64,000 nucleotides of DNA from Anaerolineae bacterium (GCA_017303635.1 JAFLCG010000003.1:1-64000); one strand, 5' to 3'; shown: positions 40,695 through 50,498, numbered from the stretch's first letter. Numbers and translations are program-made. The notes: generated by a model not told the origin, from the letters alone.

Positions 40695-41851
40695 GCCTGG
40701 ACGTCATCGAACTCTTACAGGCGCTGGTGCGGATCCCGTCCCCGAATCCGCCGGGAGATACCAGCGCCATCGCTGCCTTTATTGCGGAAACAATGGCGCG
40801 AGCCGGGTGCAACGTGCAAACGCTCGCGCCACCGAATAAGCCGGAAGCACCCAGCGTCATCGCCACGCTGGGGCAGGGTGATCCGGTTATCATGCTCCAT
40901 GCGCATATTGATACCGTGCCTATCGCCCAGAACGAAGCGGCTCACTGGCATGTAGACCCCTACGCCGCCGTGATCGAAGACGGGCGGCTGTATGGCAAAG
41001 GCAGCGTAGACGATAAAGCGCCCCTGGCTGCTATGATGTCTGCCATCCTTCAACAAGCGCCACACGCGGCGGAACTGAAGGGAACCCTTGTCCTGGTCGC
41101 TGCTGCCGAAGAAGAAACTGGCGGACGCTTGGGAACACGCTGGTTGGCAGAGAGCGGCCACTTACCCAAATCCGACTTCATTGTTGTGGGTGAACAGACG
41201 CATAACCGGGTCGCTACCGCCCACAAAGGTGTGCTGCGGGCAACCGTCCGCAGTGTAGGCCGCTCGGTCCATGCCACCAATCCGGATCGAGGCATCAACG
41301 CGATCACCGCTATGGCGAAAGCGGTGCTGGCCCTTGAGCAGTATCATCGGGAACTGGCCCCGCGAAAGCATCCGATTGCAGGTTCACCAACCTGCAATGT
41401 AGGGGTGATTCAGGGCGGCAGTACGGCTAACGCGGTACCGGATAGCTGCTTTATTCAACTCGATCGGCGCATGATTCCCGGCGAGAACCCCGTCGTAGTA
41501 CAGCAGGAATTGGAACAGGTCATCGCCTCGGTTGATGCCGCTCCCGCCCAATTGAGTGTTGGCGAGTATCAGGTTTCCAATTGGTTCAGTTCCAGTATAG
41601 AAACCCCACTGGCACAGCGTTTCTTGAGTTGTGTACAGCAGATACTCAACGATCACCCCGGCCCAATTGGCTATCTGCCGGGCAGCGACGCCAAACATCT
41701 GACGGATACCACCCGTGGCGAAATGGTCATCTTTGGGCCAGGAAGCTATGAGGTGGCCCATGCCTACGATGAATATGTCGAAATCAGTGCCCTGCAGCAG
41801 ACTCAGTCCATATTGACCACATTTATTGAGCAAACACTATTGACCAGGTGA
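40691..41851 (+). CDS. M20-family metallopeptidase/deacylase (ArgE/DapE type)
   Basis: The 386-residue cytosolic enzyme shows the co-catalytic zinc set: His/Asp in MLHAHIDTVP, bridging Asp in GKGSVDDKAPLAA, catalytic Glu pair in AAAEEETGGR, Asp in IQLDRRMIPGE and His in PGSDAKHLTD. A dimerisation domain is inserted around 180-290. Family members remove N-acyl or N-succinyl groups or cleave dipeptides. It follows an aminotransferase and precedes a cyclic amidohydrolase in the same operon. Confidence 0.92.
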   Translation: MSLDVIELLQALVRIPSPNPPGDTSAIAAFIAETMARAGCNVQTLAPPNKPEAPSVIATLGQGDPVIMLHAHIDTVPIAQNEAAHWHVDPYAAVIEDGRLYGKGSVDDKAPLAAMMSAILQQAPHAAELKGTLVLVAAAEEETGGRLGTRWLAESGHLPKSDFIVVGEQTHNRVATAHKGVLRATVRSVGRSVHATNPDRGINAITAMAKAVLALEQYHRELAPRKHPIAGSPTCNVGVIQGGSTANAVPDSCFIQLDRRMIPGENPVVVQQELEQVIASVDAAPAQLSVGEYQVSNWFSSSIETPLAQRFLSCVQQILNDHPGPIGYLPGSDAKHLTDTTRGEMVIFGPGSYEVAHAYDEYVEISALQQTQSILTTFIEQTLLTR

Positions 41852-41854
41852 GTT

Positions 41855-43261
41855 ATGCCTACATTTGACTCGGCGATCATCAATGGCACAGTTGTCACCC
41901 CGCATGGTCAGGAACAGCTCAGCATTCTTATAAAGGATGGCAAGATTCGTGCCTTGCTTCCTCCTGATACCCCCTTTGAGGCCCGCGAGATCATTGATGC
42001 GCGTCATCACCTGGTCATTCCGGGCGCCATTGATATTCACTTTCACTGCCGCGCCCCGGCCTACCCTCAGCGGGGCGACTTCGCCACTGAAACCCGCGCC
42101 GCCGCTGCCGGTGGTGTGACCACCATCTTCGAGATGCCCATCTCCAAGCCCTGCTGCGCCACGGGCGATATATTCCGCCGGCGCAAAGCGCTGGGGGAAG
42201 CTAACGCCTATGTCAACTTCGGTCTGTATGGCGCGCCGGGTTTGCTCAAACGCGCTGAAGTCAAGGACATGGCAGCGGAAGGGGCAATTGGCTACAAGAT
42301 TTTTATGACCGCTGCCCCGGCAGGCCGGGACGACGAGTTTGAAGGGCTGTGCCTGCCCTATACCCATGAAATCTATCAAGGGTTACAGCTTGTCGCGGAG
42401 ACCGGACTGGTTTGCGCCGTCCATGCGGAAGATAACGCCTTGCTGGAATGGCATACCGCCCAACTGAAAGCCGCCAATCGCAACGATATTGAAGCCCACG
42501 GCGAATCCCGGCCGCCCCATGTTGAGGCCACCGCGATTGCTATTCTGCACAGCCTGAATGAAAACATTGGCTGCAACCTGCATATCGCGCATGTCAGCTC
42601 GAAACACGCGCTGGAAGTGTTCCGGCGCTGGAAGCAAACCGGTTCGACTTCGACGGCAGAAACCTGCCCCCACTATCTGTTCTTCACCGAAGAAGACCTG
42701 CGCCGGGTTGGCCCTTACGCCAAGATCAATCCCCCCCTGCGCCAACAGGTTGACCAGGATGCGCTTTGGGGCGGGTTAGCCGACGGTTCCCTGATGGCCG
42801 TCACCACCGATCACTCCCCGTTCACGGTGGAAGAGAAGGAACGCGCCCGCACCGACATCTGGCGGACGCCGCCCGGTGCGCCCGGTGTTGAAGAATTGGT
42901 GCTGGGCATGATGGATGCCGCCCTCAAGGGCCGTTTGAGTATCGAGAAGGCCGTCAGCCTCATCAGTACCAACGGCGCGCGCCGCTTTGGCATCTATCCC
43001 CACAAAGGGGCCATCATCATGGATGCCGATGCCGACCTGGTGATTTACGACCCTGCCCAAACCACCACCATCCACCCGGATATGCTCTTCAGCCAGGCCC
43101 GCGTGAGTGACAAATTGTATGACGGACGGACCTTCCAGGGGCGTGTTCGCCGGACGTTGGTCAATGGACGCACCGTCTTTGTCGATGGGGAAGTGGTAGG
43201 TCAACCCGGTTGGGGCCAATTCGTCCGCCCTGACCCCAATCAGATTGATAAAGGATTTTAG
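41855..43261 (+). CDS. Cyclic amidohydrolase (dihydroorotase/hydantoinase/allantoinase group)
   Basis: The 468-residue binuclear amidohydrolase has HxH in IDIHFHCRAP, the carboxylated Lys in IGYKIFMTAAP, His in CAVHAEDN, His in LHIAHVSS and catalytic Asp in TTDHSPFT. All metal ligands are present. The family opens cyclic amides and imides such as hydantoins, dihydropyrimidines, allantoin and dihydroorotate. The protein is longer than pyrimidine-pathway PyrC, and its catabolic neighbours favour a degradative hydantoinase-like role. It starts three bases after the M20 gene. Confidence 0.92.
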   Translation: MPTFDSAIINGTVVTPHGQEQLSILIKDGKIRALLPPDTPFEAREIIDARHHLVIPGAIDIHFHCRAPAYPQRGDFATETRAAAAGGVTTIFEMPISKPCCATGDIFRRRKALGEANAYVNFGLYGAPGLLKRAEVKDMAAEGAIGYKIFMTAAPAGRDDEFEGLCLPYTHEIYQGLQLVAETGLVCAVHAEDNALLEWHTAQLKAANRNDIEAHGESRPPHVEATAIAILHSLNENIGCNLHIAHVSSKHALEVFRRWKQTGSTSTAETCPHYLFFTEEDLRRVGPYAKINPPLRQQVDQDALWGGLADGSLMAVTTDHSPFTVEEKERARTDIWRTPPGAPGVEELVLGMMDAALKGRLSIEKAVSLISTNGARRFGIYPHKGAIIMDADADLVIYDPAQTTTIHPDMLFSQARVSDKLYDGRTFQGRVRRTLVNGRTVFVDGEVVGQPGWGQFVRPDPNQIDKGF

Positions 43262-43266
43262 ACCTC

Positions 43267-44982
43267 ATGCCGTATGTACTGGATTTTGGTGAGTATTTCC
43301 GTTTTGATGAATTGACCGCCCATCTACAGGGATTGGCGGCGGCCTACCCTGGTCTGGCGACTCTGGAATCCTTGGGCAAGAGCTGGCAAGGGCGAGACAT
43401 CTGGTGCATGACCCTCACCAATCCACGGACGGGGCCGCATGACACTAAACCGGCTTTCTACATTGACGCCCATATCCATGCGGAGGAAGTCACCACCTCG
43501 CATACGGCGCTCTATACCATCTGGTACCTGCTGACCCAGTATGGCAGCGATGCCGAATGCACCTGGCTGCTGGATAACCTGAGCTTTTACATCATCCCGC
43601 GTCTGAATCCCGATGGCGCAGAAATCAGCCTGACCACCGGGCATCACTGGTGTGGGAATGGGCGTTACCTGCCTGGTGAAGAACAAACCAAGGGCCTCTG
43701 CCAGCAAGACATCAACGGGGATGGCCTGATCGTTCAGATGCGGATACAAGACCCTGCCGGTGAGTGGAAAATCTCCCCGGAAGATCCACGCCTGATGATC
43801 CAGCGGAAGCCCGGCGAAGTCGGCGCTGGCCCCTACTACCGGCTCTACCGGGAAGGCGTCATCAAAGGCGATTGGGATGGTGTCACCATCGAGATTGAAC
43901 GCCCCCGCGATGGCAACCTCAACCGCAATTTCCCGGCGGGGTGGTGGTCAGAGCAGCGGCAATACGGCGCGGGGGATCTGCCCCTCTCGGAGCCAGAAGC
44001 CTTAGCCTGCGCGCAGTTCATCCTCAGTCATCCGAATATCGCCGGAATGCAGTGTTATCACACCCATGGCGGCCTGCACCTGCGCCCGTCCCTGATCGCA
44101 CCCGATAGCACCCTGCCGCGTGCCGACCTGGCGCTCATCAAACGCATCGGGGCCATCGGCACCGAGTTGACGGGCTATCCCACCATCTCGGTCTACGAGG
44201 AATTCACCACCGACCCGGATAATCCCCGCACCGGATCGCTGATGCAGTGGTCATATGACGAGCTGGGCATCATCACCTTTTCCACCGAACTCTGGAACCC
44301 GGAACTGGCAGCAGGCATTGCTGAGCCAGCCAAGTATCAGATCCGCGCCCGTTCCACCGAAGACGAGATCAAACTGCTGCAATACAACGATGAGCATCTG
44401 GGGAGTGCCGGTTTTGTGAACTGGCAGCCGTTCGACCATCCCCAGTTAGGGCCAGTGGAAATTGGCGGCTGGACGCATATGTACACCTTCCGCAATCCGC
44501 CCCCGGCTTCGATGGCGACCACCGAAAGAGCACGCCGTTTCCTGCCGGATACGATCCACGCAAACTGCCTGTTCACGCTCCGTCACGCTGCCTGCTCGCC
44601 GTTGGTGCAGATCGACTCGGTCAAGGCCGAGCCGCTGGGCGCCAACCTCTACAAAGTGACCGCCGTCATCGGCAATCATGGCTTCCTGCCAACCAACATG
44701 ACCACCCGCGCCCTCAAGTTTGGCACCGCAGGCAGCGTCAAGTCGTCGGTCGAGTTGACCACCGATCAGGAACTGCTGATGGGTGAACAGACGCAAGACC
44801 TCGGTCATCTGGCCGGGCGCGATGAGCGCGTGGCCACTTGGTCACCCTGGATGCCAGACTGGCACCAGACCAAAGCGAAGGCGGAATGGCTGGTACGCGG
44901 GCAACCCGGCACGGCGCTCACGGTGAACGTCGGCGCGCAGCGGGCAGGTTCCAAAACAGCGACGATCACCCTGCCAGCCTGA
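43267..44982 (+). CDS. M14-family zinc carboxypeptidase
   Basis: The 571-residue protein shows zinc ligands His and Glu in DAHIHAEEVTTS and the third His in CYHTHGGLH. Substrate Arg is in NLNRNFPAGWW and catalytic Glu in FSTELWNPEL. The catalytic domain spans about 1-420. A C-terminal beta domain from about 440 (PLVQIDSVKAEPLGANLYKV onward) resembles transthyretin-like tails. There is no signal peptide, so unlike most M14 enzymes it appears cytosolic. It probably removes C-terminal residues from an imported peptide. Confidence 0.92.
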   Translation: MPYVLDFGEYFRFDELTAHLQGLAAAYPGLATLESLGKSWQGRDIWCMTLTNPRTGPHDTKPAFYIDAHIHAEEVTTSHTALYTIWYLLTQYGSDAECTWLLDNLSFYIIPRLNPDGAEISLTTGHHWCGNGRYLPGEEQTKGLCQQDINGDGLIVQMRIQDPAGEWKISPEDPRLMIQRKPGEVGAGPYYRLYREGVIKGDWDGVTIEIERPRDGNLNRNFPAGWWSEQRQYGAGDLPLSEPEALACAQFILSHPNIAGMQCYHTHGGLHLRPSLIAPDSTLPRADLALIKRIGAIGTELTGYPTISVYEEFTTDPDNPRTGSLMQWSYDELGIITFSTELWNPELAAGIAEPAKYQIRARSTEDEIKLLQYNDEHLGSAGFVNWQPFDHPQLGPVEIGGWTHMYTFRNPPPASMATTERARRFLPDTIHANCLFTLRHAACSPLVQIDSVKAEPLGANLYKVTAVIGNHGFLPTNMTTRALKFGTAGSVKSSVELTTDQELLMGEQTQDLGHLAGRDERVATWSPWMPDWHQTKAKAEWLVRGQPGTALTVNVGAQRAGSKTATITLPA

Positions 44983-44995
44983 GAGGTCGTAAACC

Positions 44996-46141
44996 ATGAA
45001 GCAGTTACTCAATGAAGCCTTCTACCGCCGCAAAATCGCCCAGATCCAGTCACGGCTGGATGCGGAACATCTGGATGGCCTGCTGCTGCTCGATGTGCCC
45101 AATGTCATCTACGCGTGCGGGTTCTTCCATGTGCCGTCAGAGCGCCCGTTAGGCTTGTTCATCCCCAAACAGGGGGAAGTCGCGCTGTTCGTCCCGCTGC
45201 TGGAACAGGAAAACGCCGGGGATACCTGGATCAAGGACATCCGCACTTACTTTGAGTATCCCGGCGAAGTCCATCCGGTTCAGTGGATGGTCAGGGAAGC
45301 CGGTGTCCGGCGGCTTGGCATTGATACGCTGACGGTGGATGTGTATCAGAAACTGGCTGGTGACGTCAAAATCACCCCACTGATCGAGCAGATGCGTTGG
45401 GTGAAAGACCCGGAAGAACTGGCGCTGGTCGAACGCGCCGCCACCTATGCTGATTATTGCCTCGAGTACATTCGGGATCACGCCGGAGCCATGATCCGGG
45501 ACGGCGGCACTGAACTCACTATCCTGCGAGCGTCTGTCAGTGCGACCGCCGCCAAGATGAAAGCCGAAGTCGGCGAAATCTTCAATCTGCGGGCCAGTTC
45601 AGTGGTTGGCACTGTTCACAGTGGGCCGCGGGCGGCCTTGCCCCATGGCTCGCCGATTGAACGAGTCCCGCAGATCGGGGAACCGATGATCGCCGGGATT
45701 GGCGCGTCCGTCGGTGGCTACCATGCCGAAAGTGGGGCGACCTTCGTCATTGGGGAACCGCGTGGCGATGTCATGCGCTGCCTGGAAGCGGCCGCTGCCT
45801 GTGATGCCGCCGGGGTCAAGGCGCTGCGCCCCGGCGCCACCTGCGCCTCGGTCAATGAAGCGGCCTTACAAGCCCTGCGCGATTACGGCCTGGGTGATGC
45901 CATCCGACACCGGATTGGTCATGGCATGGGTTTGCAGGGGCATGAAGGCCCCTGGCTGGCACCGGGCGATTACACCCCGTTAGTACCTGGCATGGTCTTT
46001 TCCAACGAACCGGGCATCTACCGACCGGGAATTGATGGCTACCGCACGATCAACAGCATGATTGTGACCGAGGGCGAGGCCCGGGTCGTGAGCCGCTTCC
46101 TGGCTAACCACCCACCGGAAAAACGCATCATTTCACTTTGA
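44996..46141 (+). CDS. M24-family (pita-bread) hydrolase with altered metal site
   Basis: The 381-residue protein has a creatinase-type N-terminal domain (1-130) and pita-bread catalytic domain. His in ALPHGSP (H217), His in RIGHGMGLQGHEGP (H309), Glu in SNEPGIY (E338) and Glu in IVTEGEA (E359) are kept. The two Asp metal ligands are not: the usual D-x10-D stretch reads MIAGIGASVGGYHAESGATF, with no first Asp and Glu245 in place of the second. Metal-independent relatives include creatinase and ectoine hydrolase, so this may be an amide or ring hydrolase rather than a proline peptidase. Confidence 0.88.
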   Translation: MKQLLNEAFYRRKIAQIQSRLDAEHLDGLLLLDVPNVIYACGFFHVPSERPLGLFIPKQGEVALFVPLLEQENAGDTWIKDIRTYFEYPGEVHPVQWMVREAGVRRLGIDTLTVDVYQKLAGDVKITPLIEQMRWVKDPEELALVERAATYADYCLEYIRDHAGAMIRDGGTELTILRASVSATAAKMKAEVGEIFNLRASSVVGTVHSGPRAALPHGSPIERVPQIGEPMIAGIGASVGGYHAESGATFVIGEPRGDVMRCLEAAAACDAAGVKALRPGATCASVNEAALQALRDYGLGDAIRHRIGHGMGLQGHEGPWLAPGDYTPLVPGMVFSNEPGIYRPGIDGYRTINSMIVTEGEARVVSRFLANHPPEKRIISL

Positions 46142-46143
46142 AT

Positions 46144-46197
46144 AGGACTTGCGCCAACCGCCCTTTTTGTAGGGACGCCATTCATGGCGTCCGGCTG
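46144..46197. repeat. Fragment of the MITE-like family inside the operon
   Basis: It begins AGGACTTGCGCC two bases after the M24 stop and carries TTTTGTAGGG and a perfect GGACGCCAT-TC-ATGGCGTCC hairpin. The right-hand end is missing. It lies between two co-directional genes and could reduce or modulate readthrough. Confidence 0.65.
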
Positions 46198-46247
46198 AAA
46201 TGGTGTCCAACTGCAGCAGTCCACATGAACTAAAGGAGTCATGTCTC

Positions 46248-47492
46248 ATGCCTGAGCCACCTGCCTGGCGATACCAAAAGATTATTCGCCCGATGTTTGA
46301 CATCCCGTCGCCACACCGCATTTTGAAAGGGGCGCGGCTGCTGACCTGTGTCGGGGATGAGGTCATCGAAAACGGCTTTATTGAAATCGAAAAGGGCAAG
46401 ATCAAAGCCATCGGCCATAGCAGTGACCTGGGCAGCACCGATGCCGAAGTCATTGATGTGGGCGGCAAAACCGTCATGCCCGGCATGATGAATTCCCATG
46501 CCCATCTGGCCTGGGACGGCGTGCATGATCTGGCGCGGCAGTCGATGGATGACGCCGTGGAAATCAGCGCCTACAAGAGCGCTTCCAACATGCTCAAGAG
46601 CTTGCGAGCTGGGATCACCCTGGTCCGCGACCTGGGCATGAACAAGAGCAACTACTTCTCCAAGCAAGCCGTCGAGCAGGGGATTTTCCCCGGCCCCCGG
46701 TTGCTGGTCTGCGGCGAGGCCATCATCCAGACCGGCGGCCATACTTACTGGTGCTGCCGGGAAGCCAGCGGGGCGGACGAAATGCGCCGCGCCGTGCGGG
46801 AACAGGTGCGGGGCGGTGCCGATCTCATCAAGATCATGGCCTGCCATGACACGCTAGAATTCACCGATGCGGAACTAGAGGCCGTCATTGACGAGACCCA
46901 CCGCAACGGTCTGCCCATCACCGCCCACGCCACCTACAACGACTGCATCAAGCGGGTCGCCCAGTTCGGCGTAGATGTGGTCGAACACGGTGGCTCGATG
47001 GATGACGAAACTATCCAACTGCTGCTGGATAAGCACATTCCCATCGTGACGACCTTTGCGCCGGTGGTGATGCAGGCCAATGCGGAGATCGCCCGCAAGT
47101 ACAATGTACCCGAATGGAAGATCGAAGAACGCCAGCGCGCCATCGCCAAACCGGAACGTTATGCCGGTCTGGTCAACGCCGCCAAAGCCGGTGTTCCGAT
47201 CGCCTTCGGTACCGATGCCGGCAGCCCGGTCGTCGGTCACGAGATCGTTGCGCCGGAACTCAAGTTCATGGTGCAGGTCGGCGTAGTGACGGATAACTAC
47301 GCCGCGCTCCGCAGCGCCACCATCGTGGCCGCCCGTGTCAGCAAGCTGGAGAGCAAGCTCGGCACGCTGGAAGTGGGTAAAGAGGCTGATGTGATCGTGG
47401 TTGATGGCGACCCTGTCGCCGATCTGGATGCCCTCAACCGGGTTCAGATGACCTTTATCGCGGGCAAGAAGATGATCGGCGTCGGGGATTGA
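46248..47492 (+). CDS. Metal-dependent amidohydrolase, imidazolonepropionase/prolidase-like branch
   Basis: The 414-residue amidohydrolase shows HxH in MMNSHAHLAWDG, a Lys in DLIKIMACHD, two His in ITAHATYND and VVEHGGSMDD, and catalytic Asp in FGTDAGSPV. The N- and C-terminal beta sandwich (GARLLTCVGDEVIENGFIEI) is complete. Relatives include Xaa-Pro and Xaa-Arg dipeptidases and imidazolonepropionase-like hydrolases, so dipeptide or cyclic amide hydrolysis is likely. AAAGGAG precedes ATG 46248. A longer frame from 46200 starts in repeat sequence and is rejected. Confidence 0.9.
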   Translation: MPEPPAWRYQKIIRPMFDIPSPHRILKGARLLTCVGDEVIENGFIEIEKGKIKAIGHSSDLGSTDAEVIDVGGKTVMPGMMNSHAHLAWDGVHDLARQSMDDAVEISAYKSASNMLKSLRAGITLVRDLGMNKSNYFSKQAVEQGIFPGPRLLVCGEAIIQTGGHTYWCCREASGADEMRRAVREQVRGGADLIKIMACHDTLEFTDAELEAVIDETHRNGLPITAHATYNDCIKRVAQFGVDVVEHGGSMDDETIQLLLDKHIPIVTTFAPVVMQANAEIARKYNVPEWKIEERQRAIAKPERYAGLVNAAKAGVPIAFGTDAGSPVVGHEIVAPELKFMVQVGVVTDNYAALRSATIVAARVSKLESKLGTLEVGKEADVIVVDGDPVADLDALNRVQMTFIAGKKMIGVGD

Positions 47493-47508
47493 CCGACAAG
47501 AGTGCAAC

Positions 47509-48786
47509 TTGAAACGACTTCTGAGTGCCTGGGGTGTCACCAGCAGCCGTGAATCGCTGCTGTTCATGCTCTATGCGGTGGTCTTCCACATCGGCCTCCT
47601 GGGCATGAATGATGTGCTGTTGAATTTTTACTTCGTCAGCCTGGGTCATTCCGAAGAAACCATCGGATTGCTGCAATCGCTCCCGCGCTTAGGCGGGTTC
47701 GTGACCAGCATTCCGGTGGGGCTGATTGCCAGCCGCTTTGGGGCGCGGCGCATCATCATCGCCTCGACGGCCGGGGCCGCCCTGACCTTCTTCACCCTGG
47801 TCTTATTCCCCTCTCTCCCGGCGTTGGCCTTGAGCCGCTTCATGCTCGGCTTCCTGTACGGGGCACAGCAAATCGCCCTCTCGCCGCTGATGTTCGCGTT
47901 GGTCGAACCGGAGAAACATACCCGCTTCTTCGCGGCGCACAACGTCCTCAGTATGTTCGGGATGGCCTTTGGGAGTTTTGTCGGCGGCTTCACCCCGGCT
48001 TTGATGGTCGCGCTGTTCGGCGGAGCAGCGGGCATCAGTGACCCCCACACCTCTTTTGCCTATGGCCTGGCGCTGCTGCTAGCCGGTTTCATCGGCCTGC
48101 TCAGCATCTGGCCGCTCCTCTACCTCACGACCGATACCATCCGGCAGCGGGCGCGTTCGCTCGTACCCGGTGCCCAGGCGCGGGTCCGTTGGGGACGGCT
48201 GCTCCTGCTGTCGCTGCCGTTGCTGACCTTCGGCTTCACCGGTGGCCTGACCTTTCCCTTCTACAACCTGTTTTTCCGCACCCGTTTTGACCAACCGGAT
48301 CCGTCGGTAGGCATCATCCTGAGCCTGGCCTGGATCGGCATGGCGCTCATTCCGCTCTTCAATCCGTTGTGGGAGCGACGCTTTGGGCGGGTGTGGACGC
48401 TGGGCATCACGCTCAGCATCGCGGCGCTGTCGTTCCTGGGCCTCAGCCTGGCGGAGACGTTGGCGCTCAGCATCGTGTTCTATGTGCTGGCAGCCTCCTT
48501 CCGCAATGTGATGCAGCCCGTCTTTCAGCCCCTGGTCATGAGCCACGTGCCAGCCGGACAGCACAACCTCGTCAGCAGCCTGAACATGATCCTGTGGAAC
48601 CTGGGTTGGTTTGGGGCCACTGCCATGAGTGGCTTCTTGCAAAAAGAGTATGGGTTTGCTCTTATCATGCAGATTGTTGCGCTGGGCGTGTTGGTCACCG
48701 CGGTGAGCGTCGTGTTGATCTTCCGGCACCGCGTGACGGATACAACCACGCCTGAATTCGCTTTAACGCTTGAGGAACCGAGATGA
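47509..48786 (+). CDS. MFS transporter
   Basis: The 425-residue integral membrane protein has about 12 spans. The first cytoplasmic loop carries the MFS-type RFGARRII. The C-terminal half repeats the fold (WERRFGRVWTLGI). The start codon is TTG at 47509 after an AAGAG site. No drug-specific signature is seen. Within the operon it may export a product or import an alternative substrate alongside the ABC system. It overlaps the DapA-like gene by four bases. Confidence 0.88.
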   Translation: MKRLLSAWGVTSSRESLLFMLYAVVFHIGLLGMNDVLLNFYFVSLGHSEETIGLLQSLPRLGGFVTSIPVGLIASRFGARRIIIASTAGAALTFFTLVLFPSLPALALSRFMLGFLYGAQQIALSPLMFALVEPEKHTRFFAAHNVLSMFGMAFGSFVGGFTPALMVALFGGAAGISDPHTSFAYGLALLLAGFIGLLSIWPLLYLTTDTIRQRARSLVPGAQARVRWGRLLLLSLPLLTFGFTGGLTFPFYNLFFRTRFDQPDPSVGIILSLAWIGMALIPLFNPLWERRFGRVWTLGITLSIAALSFLGLSLAETLALSIVFYVLAASFRNVMQPVFQPLVMSHVPAGQHNLVSSLNMILWNLGWFGATAMSGFLQKEYGFALIMQIVALGVLVTAVSVVLIFRHRVTDTTTPEFALTLEEPR

Positions 48787-49703
48787 CTCCAAAGATTTCC
48801 GGCATATTCAATATTCTGGCGACTCCCTTCGATCCGCAGGGGCAGGTGGATGTAGCCAGCCTGCGCCATCTGGTCGAATTTCAGATCGATAAAGGCATCT
48901 ACGGCCTGACCATCCTCGGCGTTCTGGGCGAAGCGGGCAAGCTGAGCGTGGATGAACGCCACACTGTCATGGAGACGGTTTTGCAGACCGTCAACGGGCG
49001 CATTCCGGTCGTCGTCGGGGCCAGCCACACCAAGCTGGAAACCAGCATCGCGCTGGCGCAGGCAGCGGTTCAGGCCGGTGCCGATGGCGTGATGATCGCG
49101 CCGCCGCCGATGGATAAACCGAGTGATGACGATATCATCAAGCTCTACGCCACCATTGCCGAGCAAGTGACCTGCCCGATTGTGGTGCAGGATTTTCCCC
49201 CCGTGAATGGGGTCATCATGACGGCGGAGATGCTCGGTCGGTTGCCAGGGGTCGTCCCCAATGCCCGTTACCTCAAGCTGGAAGATCCGCCCCTGATGGA
49301 GAAGATCGCCGCCATCCGCGCCCGCACCGACCAGTTTGAAATCTTCGGCGGGTTGGGCGGCATGTTCCTGCTGGAAGAACTCCAGCGCGGCGCTTCCGGC
49401 ACCATGACCGGCTTCGCCTTCAGCGAGGTGCTGGTGGCCGTCTACCGCGCCTTCATCGCGGGAAACATGGCCGAGGCCGAACGTATCTTCGACCACTATC
49501 TGCCACTCATCCGCTACGAGAACCAGCCCATCGTCAACCTGACACTCCGCAAGGAGCTGCTCTACCGGCGCGGGGCCATTGCCCACCCGGTTCTGAGGTC
49601 GCCGTTCGCGCCGCTCGACCCGGGCACCGGCGCGGAGATCGACTGGATGCTGAAGCGGGTGGGCATTACCGATCCGACCCAAAAACTAAGCTTTCCAAGC
49701 TGA
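48783..49703 (+). CDS. DapA-superfamily aldolase/lyase
   Basis: The 306-residue class I (Schiff-base) aldolase-fold protein shows NILATPFDPQGQVD at the start, substrate loop LGVLGEAGKLSVDE (variant of GTTGE), and the Schiff-base lysine in ARYLKLEDPPLM. The usual YN-P Tyr strand reads VVQDFPPVNG, so the dihydrodipicolinate-type Tyr is missing and true DapA activity is unlikely. Typical substrates in this branch are 2-oxo-4-hydroxy acids and sugar-acid aldols. It fits the end of a degradative route yielding pyruvate-like units. Confidence 0.9.
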   Translation: MTPKISGIFNILATPFDPQGQVDVASLRHLVEFQIDKGIYGLTILGVLGEAGKLSVDERHTVMETVLQTVNGRIPVVVGASHTKLETSIALAQAAVQAGADGVMIAPPPMDKPSDDDIIKLYATIAEQVTCPIVVQDFPPVNGVIMTAEMLGRLPGVVPNARYLKLEDPPLMEKIAAIRARTDQFEIFGGLGGMFLLEELQRGASGTMTGFAFSEVLVAVYRAFIAGNMAEAERIFDHYLPLIRYENQPIVNLTLRKELLYRRGAIAHPVLRSPFAPLDPGTGAEIDWMLKRVGITDPTQKLSFPS

Positions 49704-49715
49704 GGAGAACGAACC

Positions 49716-50498
49716 ATGGACCTAGGTCTAAAAGGAAAAATCGCGCTGGTTTCTGCTGCCAGCAAAGGGCTGGGCTACGGCGTGGCGCGGGCGTTGGCAC
49801 GGGATGGCGCGAAGGTGTCCATTTGCAGTCGGGAAGCCGGCAATGTCGAACGGACAGCCCAGAGCCTGCGCGATGAAACCGGTGCCGATATTCTGGCCTC
49901 GGTGTGTGATGTGACCAAACCCGACCAGATCACCGCCTGGGTTGAACAGACGGTAGCCGCCTGGGGACGGATTGATGCGCTGCTGGTCAATGCCGGTGGC
50001 CCGCCTGGCGGCCTGGCCCTGGAGATGACCGATGCCCAGTGGCAGAGCGCCTTTGAACTCACGCTCATGAGCAGCGTGCGTATGATCCGGGCGGCAGTCC
50101 CGCACATGACTGAGGGCGGCTCCATCCTGACCATTACCTCGTCCTCGATCCGCGAACCGATTGAACGGCTGGGGCTTTCCACCGTCATGCGTTCCGGTGT
50201 GGCCGGTCTGGTCAAGACGCTGGCGGATGAACTGGCCGGGAAGCAGATCCGCGTCAACAACCTCATTCCGGGGCGGATTGATACCGAACGGGTCGCCCAG
50301 TTGGATGAAGCGGCGGCCAAACGCAGCGGCTTGAGCGTCGAGGAAGTCCGCGCCCAGAGTATCGCCCGCATTCCCTTGAAGCGGCTGGGCACCACCGAGG
50401 ATTTTGGGTCCGCAGCAGCGTTCCTGCTCTCCCCGGCCGCGGCCTATATCACCGGCGCCACCCTACGGGTGGACGGCGGCATGATGCGTTCTATCTAG
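49716..50498 (+). CDS. SDR with non-canonical catalytic triad
   Basis: The 260-residue SDR has VSAASKGLGYGVARALA and VNAGGPPGGLALEM, the latter being the form of the NNAG motif in the SDR subgroup lacking Tyr. Ser is present in LTITSSSIRE. The Y-x3-K segment reads LGLSTVMRSGVAGLVKTLA, with Ser for Tyr and Arg for Lys. This pattern recurs in a known uncharacterised SDR branch, so it is not a mutation specific to this genome. It starts 12 bases after the DapA-like gene. Oxidoreductase activity is uncertain. Confidence 0.9.
   Translation: MDLGLKGKIALVSAASKGLGYGVARALARDGAKVSICSREAGNVERTAQSLRDETGADILASVCDVTKPDQITAWVEQTVAAWGRIDALLVNAGGPPGGLALEMTDAQWQSAFELTLMSSVRMIRAAVPHMTEGGSILTITSSSIREPIERLGLSTVMRSGVAGLVKTLADELAGKQIRVNNLIPGRIDTERVAQLDEAAAKRSGLSVEEVRAQSIARIPLKRLGTTEDFGSAAAFLLSPAAAYITGATLRVDGGMMRSI

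Noticed and set aside
40691-43261. Allantoin degradation (Ldh-type, M20 and amidohydrolase combination)
   Set aside because: The M20 protein is of ArgE/DapE type, not AllC, and no ureidoglycolate or purine genes are nearby. Only the family mix is similar.
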